Made by a program: the position numbers and the translations under genes. DNA of 64,000 bases, taken from contig NZ_CP067977.1 of assembly GCF_016656965.1 (NCBI RefSeq), forward strand, positions 124,001-188,000, given 5' to 3'. Source of the stretch: Brevundimonas vitisensis (GTDB lineage Bacteria > Pseudomonadota > Alphaproteobacteria > Caulobacterales > Caulobacteraceae). Numbering within the stretch: the stretch's first letter is position 1; the number at the start of each line of letters is the position of its first letter. Positions 1 to 9,218 of this stretch are shown here, piece after piece. The notes under the pieces are model-generated. The model saw only the letters and a program-made list of their open reading frames with translations. It was not told the origin of the DNA and did no database searches.

Positions 1-369
1 CAGCCGAGCGAGGCCCTGATGGCCGAGATGATGGCCTTCAACGAAGAACTGGTTGCGGCCGGCATCATGATCTCGGGCGAGGGTCTGCAGCCTTCGTCCA
101 AGGGCAAGCGGGTTGTGTTCGGCGGGCGGGACAAGCCGATCGTCTATGACGGCCCCTTTGCCGAGACCAAGGAACTGATCGCCGGCTTCTGGATCTGGGA
201 GGTGAAGGACATGGACGAAGCCATGGCCTGGGCCGTCCGCATCCCCGACACCGACAAACTGCACGGAGAAGTCGAGGTCCGCCCGGTCGTCACCTTTGAG
301 GATTTCGACAATATGACCCCGGAACTGTCCGCCCAGGAACAGTCGCTGCGCGAGCGGACCGGCGGCTAA
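1..369 (+). CDS. YCII-related (DGPF-type) domain protein, 5' end cut by window
   Basis: The frame is open from base 1, so the first in-window ATG at 19 is probably internal; family members normally begin with about 20 more residues carrying the first strand of the ferredoxin-like fold. The visible part shows the family signature: an acidic helix with an FNEEL core, a GL-P block, and the [13 protein letters not shown] motif that names the DGPF subgroup. Small YCII-like proteins of this type are often encoded near ECF sigma factors, but their reaction is not firmly known. It ends about 50 bases before pdxH on the same strand. The family call is good; no specific function is claimed. Confidence 0.8.
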   Translation, partial: QPSEALMAEMMAFNEELVAAGIMISGEGLQPSSKGKRVVFGGRDKPIVYDGPFAETKELIAGFWIWEVKDMDEAMAWAVRIPDTDKLHGEVEVRPVVTFEDFDNMTPELSAQEQSLRERTGG

Positions 370-421
370 GCCACGCTTTGACGCACCTGACGGGCGGGGC
401 TTTGCAGGCTATAGCGGCGGG

Positions 422-1096
422 ATGACAAACGCCGCCATTCCCGCCTCGCCCTCGCGTGAGGAATACGCCCGCGATTATGCCGCCGCCCTGGCCGCCAACG
501 GGGACGAGACGATCTTCGAGCGGGACGAACCGATCGGTCTGTTCGTGGAATGGCTGGCTCAGGCCAAGGGGACAGAGCCCAACGATTCCAACGCCATGGC
601 GCTGTCGACCGTCGATGCATCGGGCCTGCCCGACAGCCGGATGGTGCTGCTGAAGGACGTCGATGCCCGCGGCTTCACCTTCTATTCCAACCGCGAGAGC
701 GCCAAGGGCGGGCAGCTGGCCGGACATCCGGCGGCGGCCCTGCTGTTCCACTGGAAGTCGCTGCGCCGACAGGTGAGGGTACGGGGCCGGATCGAACCCG
801 TCACGGCGGAGGAGGCCGACGCCTATTTTGCCAGCCGCGCGCGCGAAAGCCGCATCGGGGCCTGGGCCTCGGATCAGTCGCGACCGCTGGACAGCCGCGC
901 GGCGCTAGAGGCGGCGGTTGCGCGTGAGACTGAGCGATTCGACGGGCAGGACGTCCCGCGTCCGGAACATTGGACCGGCTGGCGGGTGGTGCCGGACAGC
1001 GTGGAGTTCTGGCGGGATCGCCCGTTCCGCCTGCACGACCGGCTGCGGTTCGACCGCGCAGGACCGGCCTGGATCCGGACCCGGCTCTGGCCCTGA
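422..1096 (+). CDS. pdxH: Pyridoxamine 5'-phosphate oxidase
   Basis: Oxidises pyridoxamine or pyridoxine 5'-phosphate to pyridoxal 5'-phosphate with FMN and oxygen, the last step of vitamin B6 synthesis and salvage. The 224-residue length is normal for PdxH. Visible landmarks are the N-terminal substrate-loop region, the FMN-binding stretch with [10 protein letters not shown] and [10 protein letters not shown], the central [16 protein letters not shown] block, the [11 protein letters not shown] motif, and the closing [11 protein letters not shown]...RLWP C-terminus typical of the family. It is cytosolic. Downstream it converges with a TetR-family gene only 4 bases away. Start ATG at 422 is supported by a length match to family members. 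Confidence 0.95.
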   Translation: MTNAAIPASPSREEYARDYAAALAANGDETIFERDEPIGLFVEWLAQAKGTEPNDSNAMALSTVDASGLPDSRMVLLKDVDARGFTFYSNRESAKGGQLAGHPAAALLFHWKSLRRQVRVRGRIEPVTAEEADAYFASRARESRIGAWASDQSRPLDSRAALEAAVARETERFDGQDVPRPEHWTGWRVVPDSVEFWRDRPFRLHDRLRFDRAGPAWIRTRLWP

Positions 1097-1100
1097 TGGG

Positions 1101-1721
1101 TCAGGTGCCGTAGCGGGCGAGGAAGGTTTCGACCGCATCGGCGGCGATCTGGTCCACCGTTCGCCGGGTGCGGACCTCTTCGCCCGTGACCAGGGGCACG
1201 AAGAAGACCGGGTGTTCGACCATGCCCATCAGCTGACCGGCCGCCCAGGACGGCTTTTCGCAGGCGATCTCGCCGCGATCGATCATGGTCTGGATCACCC
1301 CCATCAGACTGGCCCCGAAGAAGTCTCGTCCTCGTTCGAAAAAGCTCATGGCCACGCTTTTGAAGCGGGGCCGTTCAGCCATCACGAGCCGGAAGACCGA
1401 ACGCACGAACGGATCGCTCATGAACCGGGCATAGGCGGTCAGGAAACTGGTCAGCTGAACACGGGCGCTGCCCTGCTGCGAACGCACGAAATCCATCTGG
1501 GCGGCGAAGTCGTTGGCAGCGTCCTCGATCACCGCCTTGAACAGTTCGGCCTTGCCGGGGAAGTAGCCGTACAGTGTGGCGGTTGAGACGCCGGCTTCGC
1601 GTGCGATCGGCTCCATGCGCGTCGCGGCATAACCTTCGCTCATGAAGTAGCGGCGGGCGTGGTGCAGCACCGCGTCACGGCGCGTGTCCTGATGGGGCGG
1701 GCGGACGTCCTGGACAGACAT
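1101..1721 (-). CDS. TetR/AcrR family transcriptional regulator
   Basis: An N-terminal TetR helix-turn-helix is clear: residues of the form ATRMEPIAREAGVSTATLYGYFPGK lie about 35-60 from the chosen start, followed by a roughly 140-residue ligand-binding domain that shows no recognisable specificity. The open frame extends upstream to 1790, but the extra residues do not look like a TetR N-terminus, so ATG at 1721 (206 residues) is preferred; neither start has a strong ribosome site. The neighbouring minus-strand uridine kinase lies about 100 bases upstream. No operator could be identified, and target genes are unknown. Confidence 0.85.
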   Translation of the reverse strand: MSVQDVRPPHQDTRRDAVLHHARRYFMSEGYAATRMEPIAREAGVSTATLYGYFPGKAELFKAVIEDAANDFAAQMDFVRSQQGSARVQLTSFLTAYARFMSDPFVRSVFRLVMAERPRFKSVAMSFFERGRDFFGASLMGVIQTMIDRGEIACEKPSWAAGQLMGMVEHPVFFVPLVTGEEVRTRRTVDQIAADAVETFLARYGT

Positions 1722-1818
1722 AAGTGCGAAGCGATTCAGCAAGATGCGGGAAGAGGCCTGGATCGTGCCGCGTCTGCTCATGCATCGCAAGAGCCAAACC
1801 CCCGTTCACCTAGCGTCG

Positions 1819-2466
1819 TCAGGTCTGAACGTGCTGGGCCAGCAGGGGATGTGCCATGACCGGGGCGGCCAGGCGGATCACGGCTTGAGGGTCCTCTAGG
1901 CGCACAGCGGCCGTCGCATCGGCCACGATGAAGTCGGCGTGGACCTTCGAAGGTTCCGTCAGCCGCTCGTGTCCCGGTCGTACCGTGCCCAGATATTGGG
2001 CGACGACGGAGGCTGCGGTGCGCCCGCGCTCGGCCTGATCCCGCAGCAGCCGACGGATGAACCGGATGTCTGGCGGGGTATCGACGAAGACGCGGATGTC
2101 GAACAGGGTCACCAGGCCGGGCGTGCACAGCAGGTGGGTGCCCTCGACAATCACGACCGGTGCAGCCGCCACGGGCTCGCCTCCCGGTTCGCGACCGTGA
2201 TGAATGAAGGAATAGATCGGGGCCACGATGGCCTGACCGTCTTTCAGAGCCTTCAGATCAGCCATCAGCCGCTCATGATCGCGCGCGGCGACATCGTCGA
2301 AATCGAACGTCGCGGCATCAAAATCGGGCAGGGCTGCGGCGTCGCGATAATAGGAGTCCTCGCGCAGCAGGACGGCAGTCCCAGCCGGCAAGGCCGAGAC
2401 GATAGCCTCGGCGAGGGTGCTCTTGCCGGAGCCAGAGCCTCCGGTGATGGCGATCAGAACGGTCAT
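1819..2466 (-). CDS. udk: Uridine kinase
   Basis: Phosphorylates uridine or cytidine in pyrimidine salvage. The protein opens with a P-loop, ITGGSGSGKST (about residues 6-16), then REDSYYRD, the uridine-binding region, and a FDAATFDFDDVAARDHE stretch equivalent to the family's N/D-F-D-x-P-x-A-F-D motif; a PIYSFIHHGR block and an EGTHLL Walker-B-like strand follow. Length of 215 residues matches bacterial Udk. ATG at 2466 places the P-loop near the N-terminus; the open frame to 2505 would add 13 residues unlike the family. A phosphoribulokinase/uridine kinase-like enzyme of other substrate cannot be excluded. Confidence 0.85.
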   Translation of the reverse strand: MTVLIAITGGSGSGKSTLAEAIVSALPAGTAVLLREDSYYRDAAALPDFDAATFDFDDVAARDHERLMADLKALKDGQAIVAPIYSFIHHGREPGGEPVAAAPVVIVEGTHLLCTPGLVTLFDIRVFVDTPPDIRFIRRLLRDQAERGRTAASVVAQYLGTVRPGHERLTEPSKVHADFIVADATAAVRLEDPQAVIRLAAPVMAHPLLAQHVQT

Positions 2467-2613
2467 GGCCGGCCTGTAGCCGCAAATGAAACTTTGGACC
2501 ATCAAAAGCCCGCGCGGACGGGCTTTCCTGACCCTGCGTCACATTGCTTATCGTTGGTCAGGTCGATAGCTTGATCACAAGCACCGCGTTCAGCCGGGCA
2601 AATGAGGAACACC

Positions 2614-4247
<1,634 letters not shown>

Positions 4248-4251
<4 letters not shown>

Positions 4252-4958
4252 GCGGCGGCACCGGGCCGCAGCGCCGAAACGGCGGGGGCGGTTTGAAGTC
4301 GATGCTGTGGCTGCTGGCCCTCGTCGTGCTGGCCCCGCTGACAGTAGTGGTCGCGGCGATGGGAACCGGCGTCGGGCTGTGGTCCCCTGAGATCGGCCTG
4401 GACCTGCTGACCTTTCGCATCGGGCGGTTCCTGGCCCTTGCGGGGGTAATGGCCGGACTGATCTCTGTGGTCTTGGCGCTGCGCGATTTGCGGCGACGCG
4501 GCGTTCTTGCCGCCGTGACGGTGCTGATCGCGGCGGGCGCCCTGGGCGGCTATCTGATCCAGGGGGCGCGCATGCAGGTGGCGGCGCCGAACGATGTGAC
4601 CACGGATACCGCCGAAGTCCCCGGGTTCTCGCGCTTGATCCAGGACCGCCGGACGGCTGCAGGGGCGGCGCAACCCGGCGTGGCCGCCACGTGTGATGGC
4701 GTGGCGTTCGCCCCCACTCAGGTGACGCCCGAAGTGGCGGCCGACGCGCTGCGTGCCGCAGGGTTCAGGGTCATAGGTGCCGCGCCGTTCCGCGCCGAGG
4801 GGACCCGCGTCGGCTCCGCCTTCGGCCTGACCCACGATGCCGCCATCCGTATCCGCCCCGGTCGGACGGATGTCCGCATCACGGCCCGCGATGATCGCGC
4901 CCAGGGCGATCAGGCCTGTCGCCTGCTGGCCACGGTCGTCCGCAACCTGACGTCCTGA
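4248..4958 (+). CDS. DUF1499 domain membrane protein
   Basis: A 236-residue protein with an N-terminal hydrophobic half (about three membrane segments: residues 18-40, 60-82 and 87-105) and a C-terminal soluble domain. That domain begins with PNDVTTDTAEVPGF, the hallmark opening of DUF1499, and ends with two positively charged strands. The GTG start at 4248 overlaps the stop of the acyl-CoA ligase in a GTGA arrangement, so the two are probably co-translated. The function of DUF1499 is not established. The operon suggests, but does not show, a link to lipid or envelope metabolism. Confidence 0.8.
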
Positions 4959-5021
4959 CGGGCTTGGCCTTGCACGTTTGAGCTAGGGTCAATACCCCTG
5001 TCGTCAGGGATGGGGGATCCG

Positions 5022-6221
5022 ATGAGCGATACGACGACAGGCCAGGGGGAGCCGACAGCCGACAAGCCGGTTGCTTATGATCCCGTCCAGGACAGTCTCG
5101 GCTCGTTGTCAGGCGTTGATGAGCCCGGCCAGACCCTGACCTTTGACAGCACGCTCAAGCCCTCCAGCTTCCTCGGCCTCAGCCTGAAGAACGGCCTGCT
5201 GAACATCGTGACCCTGACCCTCTGGCGCTTTTGGGGAAAGACCGAGGTGCGCCGCCGCGTGTGGCAGGGGGTCCGCCTGAATGGCGACGCCTTTGAATAC
5301 ACCGGGCGCGGAATCGAGCTGTTCGTCGGCTTCCTGCTGGCCCTGCTGGTGTTGGGCCTACCGTTCCTGCTGGTCGTGTTTGGGGCCCAGTTCATGGGCC
5401 CGCTCGCGGCAGCTCTGCTGATCCTGCCTCTCTATTTCTTCATGTTCTGGCTGTGGGGCTTTGGCGTCTTCACAGCCTTTCGATACATGGCCAGCCGCAC
5501 AACATGGCGCGGCGTCCGGTTCCGCCTGGGGGGATCGGCCACCGCCTATGGCTTCAAATATATTGGGGCCTTGTTTCTCAGCGGCATCACCATGGGCTGG
5601 TACTGGCCGACGGCGGAACGCAACCTGGCGGAATCGCTGTGGGACGAGGTCCGGTTCGGGAATCGCCGGGTCCGGTTCCGGATGGAGCGGGCCGAGAAGG
5701 AGGGGGTCTATGGGGCCTACGCCGTCGGCTGGTTCCTGTCCGCGCTTCCGTATCTCGGCCTCTTCGCGGCGCTCTTCGCCATCGCCTACTTCACTGGCAG
5801 CGTTTCAGCACCGCAAGTTGCCTCTGCGGGTCCGGCGCCGTCGCCGCAATCGATGGAGATCGCGCAGGTCGTCCTGACCTATCTGGCCATCCTCGTGGTG
5901 TCGCCGCTGGTGCTGCTGATCTGGGCTCCCTACCAGGCGGCCATGCTGCGTTCGATCGCGGCCGGAGTGACCATCGATAGCGCGGGGTTCAAGCTGAACG
6001 TCAAGGCCATTTCGCTGTGGTGGCTGACGGTGTCGAACCTGGCGGCCATCCTGTTCACCCTGGGCTTTCTGATGCCGTGGGTTCAGGCCCGGACGGCGAA
6101 ATACATGATCGAGCGTCTGACCTCGGCTGGCACGGCCCGCCTGGATGAGGCGCAACAGACTGGCACCGGGCCCGGCTCCGGCGAGGGGCTGGCCGATGCC
6201 TTCGGCTTCTCCCTGATCTGA
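5022..6221 (+). CDS. YjgN / DUF898 family inner-membrane protein
   Basis: After a 45-residue polar N-terminus come five or six membrane segments, and the characteristic repeated DUF898 signature: SFLGLSLKNGLLNIVTLTLWRFWGKTEVRR followed by a second, related block ending in MGWYWPTAERN and a third before the C-terminus (ALWWLTVSN-like, then MPWVQARTAKYMIERL). ATG at 5022 is preferred because GGGGGA lies 5-10 bases upstream; an in-frame ATG at 5010 exists. It is followed at 1 base by an M48 protease gene, a pairing I recall for this family. Biochemical function is unknown. Confidence 0.85.
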   Translation: MSDTTTGQGEPTADKPVAYDPVQDSLGSLSGVDEPGQTLTFDSTLKPSSFLGLSLKNGLLNIVTLTLWRFWGKTEVRRRVWQGVRLNGDAFEYTGRGIELFVGFLLALLVLGLPFLLVVFGAQFMGPLAAALLILPLYFFMFWLWGFGVFTAFRYMASRTTWRGVRFRLGGSATAYGFKYIGALFLSGITMGWYWPTAERNLAESLWDEVRFGNRRVRFRMERAEKEGVYGAYAVGWFLSALPYLGLFAALFAIAYFTGSVSAPQVASAGPAPSPQSMEIAQVVLTYLAILVVSPLVLLIWAPYQAAMLRSIAAGVTIDSAGFKLNVKAISLWWLTVSNLAAILFTLGFLMPWVQARTAKYMIERLTSAGTARLDEAQQTGTGPGSGEGLADAFGFSLI

Positions 6222-6222
6222 C

Positions 6223-7392
6223 ATGGACGCTCGTTTCCTCGATGGGCGCAGTGCCAGGGTCCGTTCCGCAACGGTCGAGATCGTCGACCAATCGCTGACC
6301 ATCGCTGTGGACGGCACGACCCATGTCTGGCCGCTGGCCGGCTTGAGCGTCGTTCGACAGGGTGGCGAGGCTCGCCTGTCGCACCGCACCGACCGCGACG
6401 CGCGCCTGGTGATGGCCGTGGACGACTGGACCCGCCTCAGTGGCGCGCAAGGCACCGTCGTAGAGCGCCGGGGAAGGGGACGAGAGGTCCGGCTGGTCAT
6501 GGGTCTGACGGCTTTTGCCGTCTCGGTCGCCGCCTTTGTGTTCGTGGGTGTGCCGGCTCTGTCCGGACCGATGGCCCGCGCCACGCCGGTGTCCTTCGAA
6601 CAGCGGATGGGCCAGAATTTCGATGGCCAGATGGGGGCGATCTTCCCTGAATGCGCGGGCGAAGAGGGACAGGCGATTCTAGCGGCCCTGGGCGATCGTA
6701 TCGCCGCCCAGGCCGATACCCCCTTCGACGTGAGGGTGCGCGCGGTCCAGGCGCCGATGCTGAATGCCTTCGCCCTGCCTGGCGGCCCGATCCTGATCAC
6801 CGACGACCTGATCCGCGATGCCAAGAGCCCTGACGAGCTGGCCGCCGTGGTGGCCCATGAGGTGGCCCACATCGAAAAGCGCCACGTCATGCAGGCGGTG
6901 TGGCGCAGCCTGGGCGTCGGCCTGCTGCTGGATGCGGTCGTCGGTGGAGGCACGGGCGCGGGCCAGCAGGCGGTGATTCTGGCGGGCCAGGCCACCGATC
7001 TGCGCTATGGCCGCGATGCCGAAAGCGAGGCCGACGCGCGGGGCCAGCAACTGCTGCATGACCTGGGCCTCTCGTCGCGCGGCATGGCCAGCTTTTTCTG
7101 GCGTCTTGGCGGCGAACAGGAGGAGGGCGATCAGGCCCTGACGTCTGCCACTGAATTTCTTTCGACCCACCCGGACTCCACGCGGCGGGCCAAGGCTGCC
7201 AGGGCCGCCGAACGGACAGGGGCTCCCGCCCTGACCGCTCAGGAATGGGCGACGGTCCAGGCGACCTGCGAGACCGGCTCAGACAATCCGATAGACAGCC
7301 TGAAGCGACGGTTCGGGCTGGGCGGCGACGATGCCGCGCCGGACCAGGGACAGCAGATGCGCATGCACGGACAGACTGGCCGCCGGCCATAA
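6223..7392 (+). CDS. M48 family zinc metallopeptidase, membrane-anchored
   Basis: A 389-residue protein: a soluble N-terminal domain (1-88), one membrane segment (about 90-112), then an M48 peptidase domain. The zinc site HEVAH is at residues 212-216 and the downstream AESEAD supplies the third ligand (Glu267 or nearby). LNAFALPGGPILITDDL is the typical strand preceding the catalytic helix. It probably degrades envelope proteins. It starts 1 base after the YjgN-family gene, implying one transcript. The last 114 bases overlap a convergent hydrolase gene on the other strand. Confidence 0.9.
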   Translation: MDARFLDGRSARVRSATVEIVDQSLTIAVDGTTHVWPLAGLSVVRQGGEARLSHRTDRDARLVMAVDDWTRLSGAQGTVVERRGRGREVRLVMGLTAFAVSVAAFVFVGVPALSGPMARATPVSFEQRMGQNFDGQMGAIFPECAGEEGQAILAALGDRIAAQADTPFDVRVRAVQAPMLNAFALPGGPILITDDLIRDAKSPDELAAVVAHEVAHIEKRHVMQAVWRSLGVGLLLDAVVGGGTGAGQQAVILAGQATDLRYGRDAESEADARGQQLLHDLGLSSRGMASFFWRLGGEQEEGDQALTSATEFLSTHPDSTRRAKAARAAERTGAPALTAQEWATVQATCETGSDNPIDSLKRRFGLGGDDAAPDQGQQMRMHGQTGRRP

Positions 7393-8181
7393 ACGCCGAT
7401 CAACGGCCGCATAGAGCACCGGCACCATCTCTGCGATCTGGCGGTCGCCAGCGGCCAGTCTGGCGAGGACCTGACGTTCTCGCTCCAGGCGATGATCCCG
7501 ATAGGCTTCCAGAAAGGGGCGGGGGTCGGTGATGGGTGCGCCATGCGTCGGCCACAGGGTATCGAATCCTCGGGCCAGGACCGCGTCCAGACTGGCCATG
7601 TAATCGACCATGTCGCCGTCGGGCGGGGCCACCACGGTCGTCGACCAGCCCATGACATGGTCGCCGCAGAACAGGGCGTTCTCCTCGATCAGGGCAAAGG
7701 CCAGATGGTTGGAGGCGTGACCCGGCGTGGCCAGGGTCTCCAGGGTCCAGCCGTCGCCCTCAATGCGCTCGCCGTCGTGCAGGATGCGATCGGGCACGAA
7801 ATCGTCGTCGTCCTCCTCGTCCAGACCTATGGAGGCGTGGATCTGCCGAACCGGTGGCCGGGCGGCCAGAACGACCGCGCCGGTCGCCTGGGCAAAAGGA
7901 CGTGCCAGCGGCGCGTGATCGCGGTGCGTGTGGGTGACTAGAACATGCGTCACCGTCTGACCCTCGACTGCCCGCAGCAGCGCGTTCAGGTGATCGTCGT
8001 CCGGCGGGCCGGGGTCGATCACCGCCACATCGGCTCCCGGCCCGTCGCGCCCGATCAGATAGGTCCCGGTTCCGGTGAAGGTGAAGGGCCCAGGATTGTT
8101 CGCCACCACCCTGCGGATCAGCGGCGAGACCCGATCGCAACGGCCATAGGCAAAATCCAGGGTTCGCACGAAAGGGATCAT
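7279..8181 (-). CDS. Metallo-beta-lactamase-fold hydrolase (LACTB2/GloB-like)
   Basis: The protein has the MBL metal motif THTHRDHAP (about residue 82), then TPGHASNHLAF, the GDHVMGW strand and WPTHGAP, which together supply the two-metal site. The C-terminus carries the helical winged domain (VPVLYAAV to SVHAHLLSLVRRG) seen in LACTB2-like proteins. Such enzymes hydrolyse thioesters, phosphodiesters or RNA; the substrate here is not predictable. The 300-residue length is normal. The 3' end overlaps the convergent M48 peptidase by 114 bases, and both C-termini look plausible. The gene is monocistronic as far as can be seen. Confidence 0.88.
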   Translation of the reverse strand: MIPFVRTLDFAYGRCDRVSPLIRRVVANNPGPFTFTGTGTYLIGRDGPGADVAVIDPGPPDDDHLNALLRAVEGQTVTHVLVTHTHRDHAPLARPFAQATGAVVLAARPPVRQIHASIGLDEEDDDDFVPDRILHDGERIEGDGWTLETLATPGHASNHLAFALIEENALFCGDHVMGWSTTVVAPPDGDMVDYMASLDAVLARGFDTLWPTHGAPITDPRPFLEAYRDHRLERERQVLARLAAGDRQIAEMVPVLYAAVDRRLWPAASLSVHAHLLSLVRRGIVAAQPEPSLQAVYRIV

Positions 8182-8253
8182 CGGCCTGTCCTTGAGCGAT
8201 CGCGGCGCGGCCCTTGCCTTAACAAGACGTAAATCCTCCCTGGAGCGTGAGTC

Positions 8254-8400
8254 TTGGCCCTATCCATCGCATTGACTGTATCAAACCGGCTCATGCCCGT
8301 CGCGGCGGCATTGCTGTGTCTCATGGCGGCGCAACTGGCAGCCGCCTCCTGCACGCCCGAACCTGTGCCCTATGCCACGCGCGTCATGATCGAGCGCTGA
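8254..8400 (+). CDS. Possible small exported protein (hypothetical)
   Basis: A short frame of 48 residues from TTG 8254, or 35 residues from ATG 8293, fills the gap between two minus-strand genes. It looks like a signal peptide (LALSIALTVSNRL, then AAALLCLMAAQLAAAS) followed by a single Cys and a short polar tail. The AASC site is only a weak lipobox. There is no clear ribosome-binding site. It could be a real tiny lipoprotein or chance; conservation would decide. Confidence 0.35.
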   Translation: MALSIALTVSNRLMPVAAALLCLMAAQLAAASCTPEPVPYATRVMIER

Positions 8401-8413
8401 GCGGCGGTGAACT

Positions 8414-8947
8414 TCACTGACGACGGACGCGGATGGCCCCGCTGCGCCCCACGACCAGCAGATAGCTGCCGAGCGCCGCTCTACGGATGCGAACGGGTTC
8501 TCCGGCGCGGTTGCGGATGCTGACGCGGTCGGTATCGATCTGACGCCACACGCTTCCGTCTTCCAGCACGAAGCGCCAGCGCCCGTCGCTCCCCAGGGTT
8601 GCCTCGACCAGCTTGGTCTCGATCGCCTGCACCGGGGCTTCCGCCGCGATGAGGTTTTGTCTGTCGTCAGCCTCGGCGGTGCCGAACGCCTGACGTTGGG
8701 CCTCCTGAGCCTGGCTGCGATCGACAATGAGGATTTGACCGCTGCGTAGCGCCTGGTCGAGTGCTGAGGACGCCGCGTCCAGGCATGCCAGACGCTGGTT
8801 CGGATCGGCGAGGCCACGGCAGCGTCCCAATTCGGTCACAACTTCGGGCACGGTTTGCCGTGGGTCTTCCTGGTGCCCAGTCACCAGAGGCGCATCGCTT
8901 GACGCGGTGGCAAGCGCGACGGCCAATATATTGATTAGATTAAACAT
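8414..8947 (-). CDS. Hypothetical exported protein
   Basis: A 177-residue protein with a short hydrophobic N-terminus (FNLINILAVALATAS) that could be a signal peptide. It then has a Cys-containing segment, RCRGLADPNQRLACLDAAS, with two cysteines that could pair; this LACLD pattern is common in small alphaproteobacterial periplasmic proteins. The C-terminal half is rich in beta strands: DGRWRFVLEDGSVWRQIDTDRVSIRNRAGEPV and then VRRQ. No catalytic motif is seen. The upstream sequence is locally AT-rich around the start, consistent with its own promoter. Function unknown. Confidence 0.7.
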   Translation of the reverse strand: MFNLINILAVALATASSDAPLVTGHQEDPRQTVPEVVTELGRCRGLADPNQRLACLDAASSALDQALRSGQILIVDRSQAQEAQRQAFGTAEADDRQNLIAAEAPVQAIETKLVEATLGSDGRWRFVLEDGSVWRQIDTDRVSIRNRAGEPVRIRRAALGSYLLVVGRSGAIRVRRQ

Positions 8948-9218
8948 TTATAGATTTTCCGTGCGCGTCTGCGTCAGTTGAGTTTGCCGGCCTTTTCTGA
9001 TCGACGCTCAAGCCAAGCCTGACCATATCGTGTCATGAATACGACAGTTTGCTACCGGATCGTGACAGCGATGTATTTTCCTAGCCTATTGCGCGAGTCG
9101 GTGACTAACTCCCGCCATCGGCAGTCGCTGGATTACCTCCGACGATCGATGTCAACGCAAACGAGGTGCCGAAGACCGGACATTTACTGTCCTGCGGCAC
9201 TAAGAGGGGAGACTACCT

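Noticed and set aside
8219..8233. A TTAA-N7-TAAA sequence resembling a CtrA box
   Set aside because: One mismatch, and no cell-cycle gene is adjacent; a chance match is as likely in an AT-rich gap.
9178..9192. GGACA-TTTAC-TGTCC inverted repeat before the TonB receptor
   Set aside because: Five-base arms are too short to call an operator or a terminator without further evidence.
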